Assembly: GCF_003385215.1 (NCBI RefSeq) | Contig: NZ_PQHW01000019.1 | Location: forward strand, 1-64,000 | Direction of reading: 5' to 3' | Length of the DNA stretch: 64,000 bases | From: Amycolatopsis thermalba | GTDB taxonomy: Bacteria > Actinomycetota > Actinomycetes > Mycobacteriales > Pseudonocardiaceae | In this document: positions 23,751-31,897 of the stretch, one piece after another | How positions within the stretch are numbered: the stretch's first letter is position 1 | Layout of the letters: each line of letters starts with the position of its first letter | Translations under genes and position numbers: made by a program | The notes under the pieces: generated by a model | Seen by the model: only the letters and a program-made list of their open reading frames with translations | Told to the model about the DNA's origin: nothing | The model's database searches: none

Positions 23751-24851
23751 TCAGGCGTCGCGGACCAGCCGCAGGTGGCGCGGCTCGTCCCGGGTTTCCG
23801 GAGTGGTGCCGCTGGTGAGGTCGGCCAGCATCTGGGTGGTCTGGCGGCGGCGGCTGCGGCGGACGTAGATCAGGGTGGTGGCGACGCTTTCGTGGCCGGC
23901 GAGGTCGGCCAGGTCCTCCACGGAGACGCCCTGTTCGTAGCCGAGGGTCAGGACGGTGTGCCGCAGGGAATGCGGGACGACGTCGTCGGGCTGGTCCAGG
24001 CCGTCGCCGCGGGCCGCGTCGCGCAGGAGGTTGCCGAGGTCGCGGGAGGTCAGGGGCGTGCCGGTGCGGGTGGCGAACAACCAGCCGGACAGCTCGGCGA
24101 CGGGCTTGCCTTCGCGGGCGGCGCGGGCGGCGAGGTAGTTGCCCAGGGCGACGTCGGCCAGGCCGAGGATGTCGGCGGTCTTGCGGTGGCCGCCCTTGTT
24201 GACGTAACGCAGGATCCGGTGGCCGCGGTCGACGCCGAGGTCGCCGTCCGGGCCGCAGCGGGCGTGCAGGATCGCGCCGGACCGCACGGCGGTGGTGGCC
24301 ATGATCTCCAGGATGGCGAGGTTGCGCAGCGCGGCCTCGGTGCCGGCGGTCTCGGCGCGGCCGCGGGCGTGGCCGAGCAGGGCCAGGAGTTCGCCGTGGG
24401 TGAGGGCGCGGGTCTGGGATTCCTGGTCGCGCTTGTGGCGAGGGACCAGGCGCGCCGGGTTGTCGTCGTGGACGCGGTTGTTGATCAGCTCGGTGTACCA
24501 GGAGCTGACGGCGGCCAGGCGGGCGTTGTGGGTGACCGGGCTGCCGGGGTCGAGCAGGGCGATCCAGTCCTTGACGTCGGCCAGGCGCGCGGCCAGCGGG
24601 TCGACGCGGTGCCAGTCGCAATAGGACAGCCACAGGCCCAGACCGCGCCAGTAGGAGCGGCGGGTCTGGTGGCTCTTCATCTCCAGCAGCCACGAGCGGG
24701 TGACCCCGCGCGGGCCCCGGGCGCCGGCGGGGTCGTCCGGCAAGGCCGGGAGCCCGGCCACCGCGTCCTCGACCAGGCGCCGCAGGGCGGGCTTGTCGGG
24801 GGCGCGAGCGGGCATCGGCCGGGGCTCGTACGGGGCGTGGTCGACGGTCAT
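23751..24851 (-). CDS. Tyrosine-type recombinase/integrase
   Basis: A 366-residue integrase of the lambda/XerCD class, start ATG 24851 (GTG 24854 is adjacent). Residues ~45-135 form the SAM-like core-binding domain. The catalytic set is complete: Arg190 (TAVRSGA), Lys219 (YVNKGGH), His294-x2-Arg297 (PHSLRHT), His320 (LAGHES) and nucleophile Tyr329 (LIYVRR). It is therefore probably active. There is no excisionase, tRNA or clear attachment-site pair next to it, and its neighbours are metabolic genes. It could be an orphan recombinase, a remnant of an integrated element, or a domesticated resolvase. Confidence 0.92.
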   Translation of the reverse strand: MTVDHAPYEPRPMPARAPDKPALRRLVEDAVAGLPALPDDPAGARGPRGVTRSWLLEMKSHQTRRSYWRGLGLWLSYCDWHRVDPLAARLADVKDWIALLDPGSPVTHNARLAAVSSWYTELINNRVHDDNPARLVPRHKRDQESQTRALTHGELLALLGHARGRAETAGTEAALRNLAILEIMATTAVRSGAILHARCGPDGDLGVDRGHRILRYVNKGGHRKTADILGLADVALGNYLAARAAREGKPVAELSGWLFATRTGTPLTSRDLGNLLRDAARGDGLDQPDDVVPHSLRHTVLTLGYEQGVSVEDLADLAGHESVATTLIYVRRSRRRQTTQMLADLTSGTTPETRDEPRHLRLVRDA

Positions 24852-24865
24852 CACCGCCGATCATG

Positions 24866-26281
24866 TCACGACGGCGCGCCGTCGGCCGGTGGGATGTTGA
24901 CGTTGCGGTGGAAGACGTTGCGCGGGTCGTACCGCAGCTTGATGTCGCGGAGCCGCTGGTACTTCGCGGGCCCGTAGGCCGCCTGGACCCGGTCCTGCCC
25001 GGTGTCGTCCATCGCGTTGACGTAGGTGCCGACGTGCGGGGCGTACGGGCGCAGCGCCTCCGCGCACGAGCGCACCCAGGCCGTCTCGGCCGGCAACGTC
25101 TCCAGGGTCTGCGTCGCCGCGATCATGAAGGCGCAGTACCGGGGTGAGCGGCCGCCGCTGAAGGCCGTGGCGTCGTCGGGCACCGCCGAGTAGGCGCCGT
25201 CGAGCCGGTAGAACAGCACGATCGACATCGGCGAGGTGCGCCGCGGCACCTGCTCGACGACCGCCTGGATCACCTCGTCGGACAGTTCCTCCAGGTACAG
25301 GCTCTTGTCGTAGTAGTACAGGCCCCAGGCGTTGGCCTCGTCGATGAGCTGCTGCAGTTCCACGTAGGGCATCGGGGTCACGAACTCGAACGCGGGCGGC
25401 AGCGCCTGCCGGATCCTGGCGAGCACGTCGGCGTGGGTGCCCGGGTCGCCGAACCCCGTCACGAGAAGCGCGTAGCCGGGTGTGAAGTGGTACTGCTCGG
25501 GGACGAACGAAGCGGGCGGCGCGTTGAGGGCGCCGATCACCACGCTGAGGTCGAGCGGCAGCGTGGGCACCAGCTCGCGCGCCAGCCTCAGCACTTCTGG
25601 TCCCTGGTCGAGTTCCCAGAACACGAGCGCGTACTGCACCAGGGGGCCGGCCTCGTGCAGCCGGAACTCGAACTCGGTGACCACGCCGAAGTTCCCGCCG
25701 CCGCCGCGGAGGGCCCAGAACAGGTCCGGGTGGTCGGTCGCCGAGGCGCGCAGGATCCGGCCGTCCGCCGTGACGACCTCGGCGGAGACCAGGTTGTCGA
25801 TGCTGAGCCCGGCCTTGCGGGTGAACCAGCCCATCCCGCCGCCGAGGACCAGCCCGCCGATGCCGGTGTGGCTGACCATGCCGGCGGGCACCGCGAGGCC
25901 GTGTGCCTGGGTGGCGGCGTCCAGGTCGCCCAGCAGGGCGCCGCCACCCGCGCGGGCGAGCTTCGCGTCCGGGTCGACGGTGACGTGGTTGAGGGCGCTG
26001 AGGTCGATGACCACGCCGTCGTCGACCGTGGAGTTGCCCGAGGGGCTGTGCGCGCCGCCGCGGACGGCGATCTCCAGGTCGTGGTCACCGGCGAACCGGA
26101 TCGCCGCGGCGACGTCGGCGGCGGAGGCGCAGCGGGCGATCATCGCCGGTCTCCGGTCGTTGGCGGCGTTCCACACCTTCCGGGCTTCGTCGTACCCGGA
26201 GTCCTCCGGGCCGAACACCGGGCCGTTGAGCAGTGCCCGCAGGTCCGCCACTCCGCCGCCGACCGTCTGGGTCATGGTCAT
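24866..26281 (-). CDS. BBE-type FAD-dependent oxidoreductase
   Basis: A 471-residue flavoprotein of the vanillyl-alcohol oxidase/berberine-bridge family. ATG 26281 follows GAAGG (an in-frame second ATG is at 26275). The FAD domain has RGGAHSPSG, whose His is the usual 8-alpha-histidyl attachment point, and VSHTGIGGLVLGGGMGWF. That second loop lacks the cysteine used in bicovalent members, so FAD is probably attached once. The C-terminal BBE segment is DPRNVFHRNVNIPP. Such enzymes oxidise sugars or tailor natural products; the substrate is open. It lies 14 bases upstream of the recombinase gene on the same strand. Confidence 0.92.
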   Translation of the reverse strand: MTMTQTVGGGVADLRALLNGPVFGPEDSGYDEARKVWNAANDRRPAMIARCASAADVAAAIRFAGDHDLEIAVRGGAHSPSGNSTVDDGVVIDLSALNHVTVDPDAKLARAGGGALLGDLDAATQAHGLAVPAGMVSHTGIGGLVLGGGMGWFTRKAGLSIDNLVSAEVVTADGRILRASATDHPDLFWALRGGGGNFGVVTEFEFRLHEAGPLVQYALVFWELDQGPEVLRLARELVPTLPLDLSVVIGALNAPPASFVPEQYHFTPGYALLVTGFGDPGTHADVLARIRQALPPAFEFVTPMPYVELQQLIDEANAWGLYYYDKSLYLEELSDEVIQAVVEQVPRRTSPMSIVLFYRLDGAYSAVPDDATAFSGGRSPRYCAFMIAATQTLETLPAETAWVRSCAEALRPYAPHVGTYVNAMDDTGQDRVQAAYGPAKYQRLRDIKLRYDPRNVFHRNVNIPPADGAPS

Positions 26282-26460
26282 CACCTTCGTCCGGAACGCT
26301 TTCCGTGAAGTCGCACTCGATCTGCGGGGGGTTACACCGGCCGGGTGAGCTCGGTAGGCCTTCCGGACGCGCAGTCGCGGGGTTCCCGGGGTACCGGGTC
26401 GTTTCGTCACGGTGACGAGCTCCAGTTTTCGCCCTCCAGGACAGCCGGATCTCTCATCCA

Positions 26461-26478
26461 CGATAACCGTGATTATCG
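26461..26478. promoter_or_regulatory. Perfect inverted repeat in AT-rich divergent intergenic region
   Basis: CGATAA, the six-base spacer CCGTGA and TTATCG form a perfect 6+6+6 inverted repeat. It lies between the divergent flavoprotein and coiled-coil genes, within an unusually AT-rich stretch (about 26,459-26,545). A second short palindrome (CGTCAC-G-GTGACG) is at 26405-26417. It may be an operator. The 6+6+6 geometry also resembles a tyrosine-recombinase core site, and the recombinase gene is 1.6 kb away. Confidence 0.5.
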
Positions 26479-26520
26479 CGGACTTTTGTTTGTTCGGATT
26501 TATGAAATCTAACTGCCGGT

Positions 26521-26549
26521 TTAGGTTCTGCAACTCGAACTGATACGCT
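26521..26549 (+). promoter_or_regulatory. Promoter of the leaderless coiled-coil gene
   Basis: A TAnnnT-type -10 box (TACGCT, 26544-26549) lies 17 bases after a weak -35-like TTAGGT (26521-26526). Initiation about 7 bases after the -10 box would fall on the A of ATG 26556, giving a leaderless mRNA. There is no ribosome binding site before that ATG, which agrees. Confidence 0.5.
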
Positions 26550-26555
26550 GTGGTT

Positions 26556-27689
26556 ATGGAAGAAGCACCCCCACCACCGCCACGCAGGGATGCGTCGGGG
26601 AGTCGTGAGCCCCTGTCCGATCCGGGGCTGTGCCGGTACTGCCGGCGGCACCCCCGCAAACAGCCGGGCCCGCGGGGCGGGCGGCCGGGGGAGTACTGCA
26701 CGACGGTGTGGGCGGTCGACGAGCGCGGCCGCGAGGTGACGTGCGCGCGGCTGGACGAGGCCGACCAGATCTCGTTCGCCGCCTACGGACCGGCGATGCC
26801 GGGGCTGGACGTGGCGGCGGTGGGCCGGGACGTGAGCCGGGCGCTGGCGGAGATCACGCCGCTGCAGCGGACCCTGACCGCGCTGGACGAGCGGCTCGGC
26901 GCGGAGGTGGCGGAGGCCCGCGCCCGGGTCGCGGAAGCCGAGGCCGCCGCCGCGGATGCGGAGGCGCGCGCTTCAGCGGCCGAGACCTCCGCGGCGGCCG
27001 CGGAGGTGGTCGCCGCGGAGGCCGCCGAGCGGGCCGAAGCCGCCGAGGCGCGGGCGCGGGAGGCGGAGGAGCGCGCCGCGAGCGAGCGAACCCAGGCCCA
27101 GCGCGCGATCGCCGACCGGCTCACCGCCGAGGGCGAGATCCGCCAGCTGCGCGAACGCCTGGACCAGGTCGAGACCGAGCAGCGGCAGGCTGCCGAGGCC
27201 GCCGCCGCCCGCATCGAGGAACTCGCCGCCGCGGCCGCCGCCCGCGCCACCGAGGCCGAGGCCGCACACGCCCGCGCCCGGCAGCTGGAAACCGACCTGC
27301 GCGACCTGGCGACTCAGCACCACGAGGACCTCGAGCGGTTGCGCGCCCGGCACGACCAGGCCCTGGCCGAGGAACGCGAGAAGCACCGTCAGGCCCGCGA
27401 CGAGCACGATCAGCGGATCACCGCACTGCGCGAGCAGCACGAGACGGCGTTGGCCGCCGCCCGCGACCGGATCACCGAGCTGGTCACCACCGCCGCGCGG
27501 GCCGAGGCCGCCGCCACCGAGGCGCGGACGACCGCCCGGACCTCGGAGGCCGCCGCGGCGCGGCTCGGCGCGCTGCGGGAGGGGGTGCTCACGGCCCTGG
27601 CCGAGCCGGCGGCTGATCTTTCTGCCCGGCTCCGCGCACTGCTCGCCGGCACCGCGGCGCCCGTGGGGGGCGAGGGCCACGAGGGGTGA
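26556..27689 (+). CDS. Alanine-rich coiled-coil protein with N-terminal cysteine cluster
   Basis: A 377-residue protein, family not recognised. Residues 1-20 are proline-rich. Residues ~26-65 hold a four-cysteine group (LCRYCRRHP, EYCTTVW, VTCARL) that could bind zinc. From residue ~95 to ~355 it is one long Ala/Glu/Arg coiled coil of SMC or KfrA style. ATG 26556 is preferred to GTG 26550 because it is the predicted transcription start. The AT-rich promoter and a nearby tyrosine recombinase suggest an origin on a mobile element. A DNA- or partition-related structural role is only a guess. The 3' end runs into a degenerate tandem repeat. Confidence 0.8.
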   Translation: MEEAPPPPPRRDASGSREPLSDPGLCRYCRRHPRKQPGPRGGRPGEYCTTVWAVDERGREVTCARLDEADQISFAAYGPAMPGLDVAAVGRDVSRALAEITPLQRTLTALDERLGAEVAEARARVAEAEAAAADAEARASAAETSAAAAEVVAAEAAERAEAAEARAREAEERAASERTQAQRAIADRLTAEGEIRQLRERLDQVETEQRQAAEAAAARIEELAAAAAARATEAEAAHARARQLETDLRDLATQHHEDLERLRARHDQALAEEREKHRQARDEHDQRITALREQHETALAAARDRITELVTTAARAEAAATEARTTARTSEAAAARLGALREGVLTALAEPAADLSARLRALLAGTAAPVGGEGHEG

Positions 27690-28040
27690 CCCCACCGGTG
27701 CCTGCTGGACGGCGGCGTGCCTGCCCCGGATCGAGCCCAAGCCGCTCCGGGCATTCAAGGCCGCGTGCGCTCGGACCAGTTCAGCGGGACTCGGCGGGCG
27801 GTGGCCATCAGGGGTGACTCCCACCGGCGCCCGCTCCAGATCGAGGCAGCCGACTCTGTTCGAGAGTGCCCAAGCCGCTCCGGCCTCCAAGCCCGCAGGC
27901 GCCAGGACCAGCTCCACCCGATCCGGTGGCCGGTGGGGCCATCAGAGGTGAACCCACCGGCGCCCGCCCAGAGCGAGCGCACCCGGCTCGGGATCCGGGC
28001 GTCCGAGCCCGCGGGTGCCAGGACCAGGTCAGCGCGCTTC
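27683..28040. repeat. Degenerate tandem repeat, ~130 bp unit, about 2.7 copies
   Basis: Three diverged units begin at 27683, 27811 and 27945 (periods 128 and 134). Each opens with a GGGGTGA/GAGGTGA motif and then CCACCGG. Units 1 and 2 share GCCCAAGCCGCTCCGG exactly and both end in CCATCA. Units 2 and 3 share CCCACCGGCGCCCGC and a GCCAGGACCAG block. The array starts in the last codons of the coiled-coil gene and runs into the 3' end of the MBL gene. No ORF in it looks like a real protein. This 339 bp gene-free stretch (27690-28028) holds nothing else that I can see. Confidence 0.75.
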
Positions 28041-28940
28041 CGTGACCACCGGTTGCCAGGCGCGCCGGCCGCCCTCGTCCTGGCGCACCCGCCCGAACGC
28101 GACATCGGCGAAGTGGATTCCGAAACCGTACGTTCCAGGCGTCGCCAGGCGGTCGACGAGGGCGCGCCGGTGGCGGGCGGTCGTCTCGGGATCCACGTCG
28201 ACCGGCGGCGACCACTCCGGGTGCCCGATTTGCAGCGGCGAGTGGAACAGATCCCCGAACGCGATCACCGTCTCCTCGCCGGCCGTGATCTCGTAGGCGG
28301 CGTGACCGGGTGTGTGGCCGGGCGTGGCGAGGAGCCGGACGCCGGGGAACACCTCGTCACCGTCGTCGGCCAGGTCCAGCCGCGGTTCCAGCGCCACCAC
28401 CGTCTCCGGGAACGGCGCCTCCCGCCGCGAACAGCCGTGGTCCCATTCGGCCTTCGTCAGCACCGCTCGCGCGTGCGCGAACGGCGGCACCCCGGTGTCC
28501 GGTGCCGGCGCGGCGACCCAGCCGATGTGGTCGCGGTGCATGTGCGTGATCGCCACGGTGTCGACATCGGCCGGGGCCCGGCCGAGCGCGGCGAGGCTGG
28601 CGAGCAGCCGGCCACCGGACGCCGCCCCCACTTGCGGCTGGGCCGGGTCGGTGGCCACCTCGCACGGTCCGAAACCGGTGTCGATCAGCAGGGCGCGGCC
28701 GTCGCGTTCGACGAGCAGACCGCCCGCGCCCACCCGCAGGAAGCCCTCGTCGTCGAGGTATTCCCGGTGGCGGTCCCAGAAATCCGGGCCGCTGTCGGCA
28801 AACCACACCCGCGGGTTGAGCTGGATCCACCCGTCGGCGACGTAGCTGAGCCTGACGCCCCCCAGCACGGCGGTCCGCACGCGCGACGGCGTGCGCAGCC
28901 GGAGGGGGTCGAGGCCGGCGACATCAGCGAGAGAATTCAC
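28029..28940 (-). CDS. MBL-fold metallo-hydrolase
   Basis: A 303-residue metallo-beta-lactamase-fold hydrolase. The zinc motif is THMHRDHIGW (HxHxDH), followed by TPGHTPGHAAYE and AFGDLFHS with further metal ligands. GTG 28940 is chosen because GGAGG lies five bases upstream; ATG 28970 has no such site. It probably acts on a lactone or thioester-like substrate. It is the last gene of the GntR-controlled catabolic operon, 26 bases after the aminotransferase. The third tandem-repeat unit overlaps its stop region. Confidence 0.9.
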   Translation of the reverse strand: MNSLADVAGLDPLRLRTPSRVRTAVLGGVRLSYVADGWIQLNPRVWFADSGPDFWDRHREYLDDEGFLRVGAGGLLVERDGRALLIDTGFGPCEVATDPAQPQVGAASGGRLLASLAALGRAPADVDTVAITHMHRDHIGWVAAPAPDTGVPPFAHARAVLTKAEWDHGCSRREAPFPETVVALEPRLDLADDGDEVFPGVRLLATPGHTPGHAAYEITAGEETVIAFGDLFHSPLQIGHPEWSPPVDVDPETTARHRRALVDRLATPGTYGFGIHFADVAFGRVRQDEGGRRAWQPVVTEAR

Positions 28941-28966
28941 ATGCACCTCCGGAACAGTAACAACGA

Positions 28967-30115
28967 TCATGCGGCCGCGAAGGCCGCGAGCCGGTCGAGC
29001 GCCTCGTCCAGCACGGGGATGTCCACCGCGTAGCTGAGGCGCACGTGGTCCGGCGCGCCGAAGCCCGTGCCCGGCACCAGGCCGACCCCGGTCTCGGTCA
29101 GCAGAGCGCTGCAGAACTCGTCCGCCGTACGTCCGGCGAGCAGCGCCGAGACGTCCGGGAACAGGTAGAAGGCCCCGGTCGGCAACGGGCACCGCACGCC
29201 GTCGATCGCGGTCAGCCTCCGGTGGGCGAGGTCGCGGCGGTACCGGTAGGACCTGATCGCGTCCCACGGCACGTCGTCCATCGCGCCCAGCGCCGCGTAC
29301 TGCGCGACCACGGACACGTTCGAGGTCGCCTGGCCCTGCAACCGCCGGATGAGCCGGGCGATCTCCGGCGGCGCCGCCGTGTGACCGACGCGCCAGCCGG
29401 TCATCGCGCAGCTCTTCGACACCCCGTTCACCACCACCGTCCGGGCCTGCAGCTCCGGCCCGAGCGAGGCGATGCTGGGCACTCCACCGTCCCCGTAGTG
29501 GAAGTATTCGTAGATCAGGTCCTCCACGACGAACAAGTCGTGCCGCAGGACCACCTCGGCGAGGGCCGCCAGTTCCGCCCGGCTGTAGGTCGCGCCGGTC
29601 GGGTTGCCGGGGCTGTTGAGCACCACCGCTTTCGTCCGCGGCGTGACTGCCGCCGCCAGCTGCTCCGCGGTCAGCTTGGCCGCGGTGGGCACGATCACCG
29701 GCCGGGCGCCGGTGACCCGGACCTGCTCCGGGTAGGTCACCCAGTACGGCGCGGGCACCACGACCTCGTCCCCGTCCTCGCACAGCGCCAGGAACGCGTT
29801 GAACAGGGCGTGCTTCGCGCCGTTGGCGACCACGACGTCGTCGGGTGTGTACTCCAGTGCGTTGTCCTCGGCGAGCTTGCGCCGGATGCGCTCCCGCAGT
29901 TCGGGGATCCCGGCGACGTCGGTGTAGCGGTTGCGCCCGTCGGCGATCGCCTTCGCCGCGTACTCCCGGGCCCGGTCGGGCATCGGGAAATCGGGCTCAC
30001 CGACCGAGAGGTTGAGCACCTCCTCCCCGGCGGTGCGGCGAGCGGTGAGCTGGGCGTGGAGCGAGAGTGTCGGCGAGGGGCGGATCGAGTCCGCCCGGGA
30101 CGACAGGGGCTTCAC
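28967..30115 (-). CDS. PLP-dependent class I aminotransferase
   Basis: A 382-residue fold-type I aminotransferase of the aspartate family. Landmarks are LSVGEPDFPMPD near residue 37, NSPGNPTGATY, VVEDLIYEYFHYGD with the PLP-binding Asp and Tyr, and VSKSCAMTGWRVGH with the Schiff-base lysine. GTG 30115 overlaps the stop of the MHS transporter gene (GTGA). Substrate is unknown. Position between a carrier and an MBL hydrolase suggests that it removes the amino group of the imported compound or of an intermediate. Confidence 0.92.
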   Translation of the reverse strand: MKPLSSRADSIRPSPTLSLHAQLTARRTAGEEVLNLSVGEPDFPMPDRAREYAAKAIADGRNRYTDVAGIPELRERIRRKLAEDNALEYTPDDVVVANGAKHALFNAFLALCEDGDEVVVPAPYWVTYPEQVRVTGARPVIVPTAAKLTAEQLAAAVTPRTKAVVLNSPGNPTGATYSRAELAALAEVVLRHDLFVVEDLIYEYFHYGDGGVPSIASLGPELQARTVVVNGVSKSCAMTGWRVGHTAAPPEIARLIRRLQGQATSNVSVVAQYAALGAMDDVPWDAIRSYRYRRDLAHRRLTAIDGVRCPLPTGAFYLFPDVSALLAGRTADEFCSALLTETGVGLVPGTGFGAPDHVRLSYAVDIPVLDEALDRLAAFAAA

Positions 30116-31407
30116 GTCAGGGGCCTGCCCTTGGTTTCGGGGGTGAGGAGGGTGGTGATCAGTCCGATCGCGACCAGCACGACGAGGTAGCCGGAGAACA
30201 CCCACTCCAGCTGGTGCGCGTGCAGCCAGGTCAGCACGTAGGGTGCGGTACCGCCGAAGACGGCGACCATCAGCGAGTACGGCACGCCGACGCCGGAGGC
30301 GCGGACCTCGGTGGGGAACAGCTCGGCGAAGTAGGCCGGCATGATGCCGACGAACGCGCCGAGGAAGAACAGCGCCACTCCCATGAGGACGCCGAGCCGG
30401 ATCGCGGAGTCGTCGATCAGGGTCATCAGCGGAAACGACAGCACCAGGAACGCGACACCGTAGGCGATGAAGATCGGTTTGCGGCCGAAGCGATCGGACA
30501 GCCATCCCCACAGCGGCAACGTGATCATGAAGAACACGTTCGCCGCCACCGTGGCCCACAGTCCCGCCGTCGCGTCGACGCCCTTGGCGCTGATGGCGAA
30601 CCCCGACACACCGACTGCCCAGATGTAGTAGACGACGGTGACACCGGCGGTCAGACCCAGGATCCGGGCCAGGCTCCTCTTGTTGCGGGCCAGCGCACGC
30701 ACCAGCTCGCGCGTGCTGCGTGGTGTGGCGCCCTCGGTGTAGGCGTCGGTTTCCTTGAGGGTGCGCCGCAGGTACAGGCCGACGAACCCGAGGACACCGC
30801 CGATGAGGAACGGCACGCGCCAGGCCCAGTCCCGCAGGGCCTGCTCACCGAACACGCTCGATCCCGCCGCGCCGATGAGCGAGGCGAGCACGATCCCGGC
30901 GGTGACCGAGATGTAGAGGCTGGTCGACCACAGTCCGCGGCGCGCGGCGGGCGCGATCTCGGCGACGTAGGTGTAGGAGGCGGCGATCTCGCCGCCGTGG
31001 GCCAGGCCCTGCAGCAGCCGGGCGAGCAGCAGGATCACCGCCGCGCCGACGCCGATGGCCGCGTGGGTGGGCGCGATCCCGATGATGAGGCTGCCCAGCG
31101 CCATGGTGACCATCGACGTGGTCAGCGAAAACCGCCGTCCGCGGCGGTCGGCGAGCCAGCCGAAGAGGAATCCGCCGAGCGGGCGCATCAGGAACCCGAC
31201 CGCGAACACGGCCAGGGTGGACAGCAGTGCGCTCGTGGCGTCGCCACCGACGAAGAACTGCTTGGCGAAGAACGGGGCGAAGATGGCGTAGACGCTCCAG
31301 TCGTACCACTCGAGCGTGTTGCCGATGCCGGCGCCGAGCAGGGTGCGGAACGTGCCGGGTGCGGTGCCGGCCTTCGAAGTGGCTGGCACCGAGATGGGAG
31401 CCGTCAT
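30112..31407 (-). CDS. MHS-family MFS transporter of the catabolic operon
   Basis: A 431-residue metabolite:H+ symporter. Helix 1 has GAGIGNTLEWYDWSVYAIFA. The 2-3 loop has GWLADRRGRRFSL, and the family hallmark is LLQGLAHGGEIAASYTYVAE. The second half has GWLSDRFGRKPIF. ATG 31407 follows GGAGGA. It is the uptake step of the operon; relatives import carboxylates and betaines. It lies 19 bases after the broken flavoprotein gene and is translationally coupled to the aminotransferase downstream. Confidence 0.93.
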   Translation of the reverse strand: MTAPISVPATSKAGTAPGTFRTLLGAGIGNTLEWYDWSVYAIFAPFFAKQFFVGGDATSALLSTLAVFAVGFLMRPLGGFLFGWLADRRGRRFSLTTSMVTMALGSLIIGIAPTHAAIGVGAAVILLLARLLQGLAHGGEIAASYTYVAEIAPAARRGLWSTSLYISVTAGIVLASLIGAAGSSVFGEQALRDWAWRVPFLIGGVLGFVGLYLRRTLKETDAYTEGATPRSTRELVRALARNKRSLARILGLTAGVTVVYYIWAVGVSGFAISAKGVDATAGLWATVAANVFFMITLPLWGWLSDRFGRKPIFIAYGVAFLVLSFPLMTLIDDSAIRLGVLMGVALFFLGAFVGIMPAYFAELFPTEVRASGVGVPYSLMVAVFGGTAPYVLTWLHAHQLEWVFSGYLVVLVAIGLITTLLTPETKGRPLT

Positions 31408-31426
31408 GGGTCCTCCTCCGGACGGG

Positions 31427-31883
31427 TCAGGCCGTGGCGGCCGCGCGGCCGGCCACCCGCCCGAACACCATGCCGCGCAGCACGGATGTGCCGCCGGGAT
31501 ATTTGTCGTGGTAGATGCCGGTGCATTCGCCCGCCGCGTACAGGCCGGGAATGGGCGTGCCCCGCTCGCCGACGACGCGGGCCTCCGCGTCGGTCGCCAG
31601 GCCGCCGAAGGTGAACACGATCGCGCACGCCACGGGATAGGCCAGCAGCGGCGCCTCGTCGATGGTCAGAGCCCAGTTGCTCTTGGGTGGGGTGAGGCCC
31701 GCGGTGTGCTTGCCGTCCGGCCGCCGCCAGTCGAAGGGACCGTCCACAACGGACGCGTTGTACGCGGCGACGGTCTCGGCGAGCCGGTCCGCGGGCAGTT
31801 CCAGTGCGGCGGCCAGTTCGCCGAGCGCGCCGGCGGTGACCGGTTTGCGGCACCGGGTCCGGCGACGATGCCGATGTCGTCAT
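31427..31883 (-). pseudogene. FAD-binding dehydrogenase (tricarballylate dehydrogenase/fumarate reductase type), internally deleted
   Basis: From ATG 31883, which has a good site (AGGAG), only a few residues of an N-terminal Rossmann segment survive (DDIGIVAGPGAA in an adjacent frame). The sequence then joins to the last ~145 residues of a flavoprotein dehydrogenase: RKPVTAGALGELAAALELPA, GLATDAEARVVGERGTPIPG, LYAAGECTGIYHDKYPGG. Intact relatives have about 450-500 residues, so some 300 including the active site are gone and the frame is shifted. The family can be named from the C-terminal FAD motif. The operon around it is intact. Confidence 0.85.
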
Positions 31884-31897
31884 GCTCTTCTCCTGTG

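Noticed and set aside
22810-24864. A single 684-residue protein fusing the HTH regulator to an upstream Arg/Pro-rich domain.
   Set aside because: The upstream part is antisense to the tyrosine recombinase; the regulator has its own ATG at 23679 and the normal family length.
23700-24900. tRNA gene or clear attL/attR next to the tyrosine recombinase.
   Set aside because: No tRNA-like cloverleaf or T-loop sequence and no long direct repeat pair was seen flanking the gene.
27683-28040. CRISPR array.
   Set aside because: Units are about 130 bp, imperfect and contiguous, without short identical repeats and unique spacers, and there are no cas genes.
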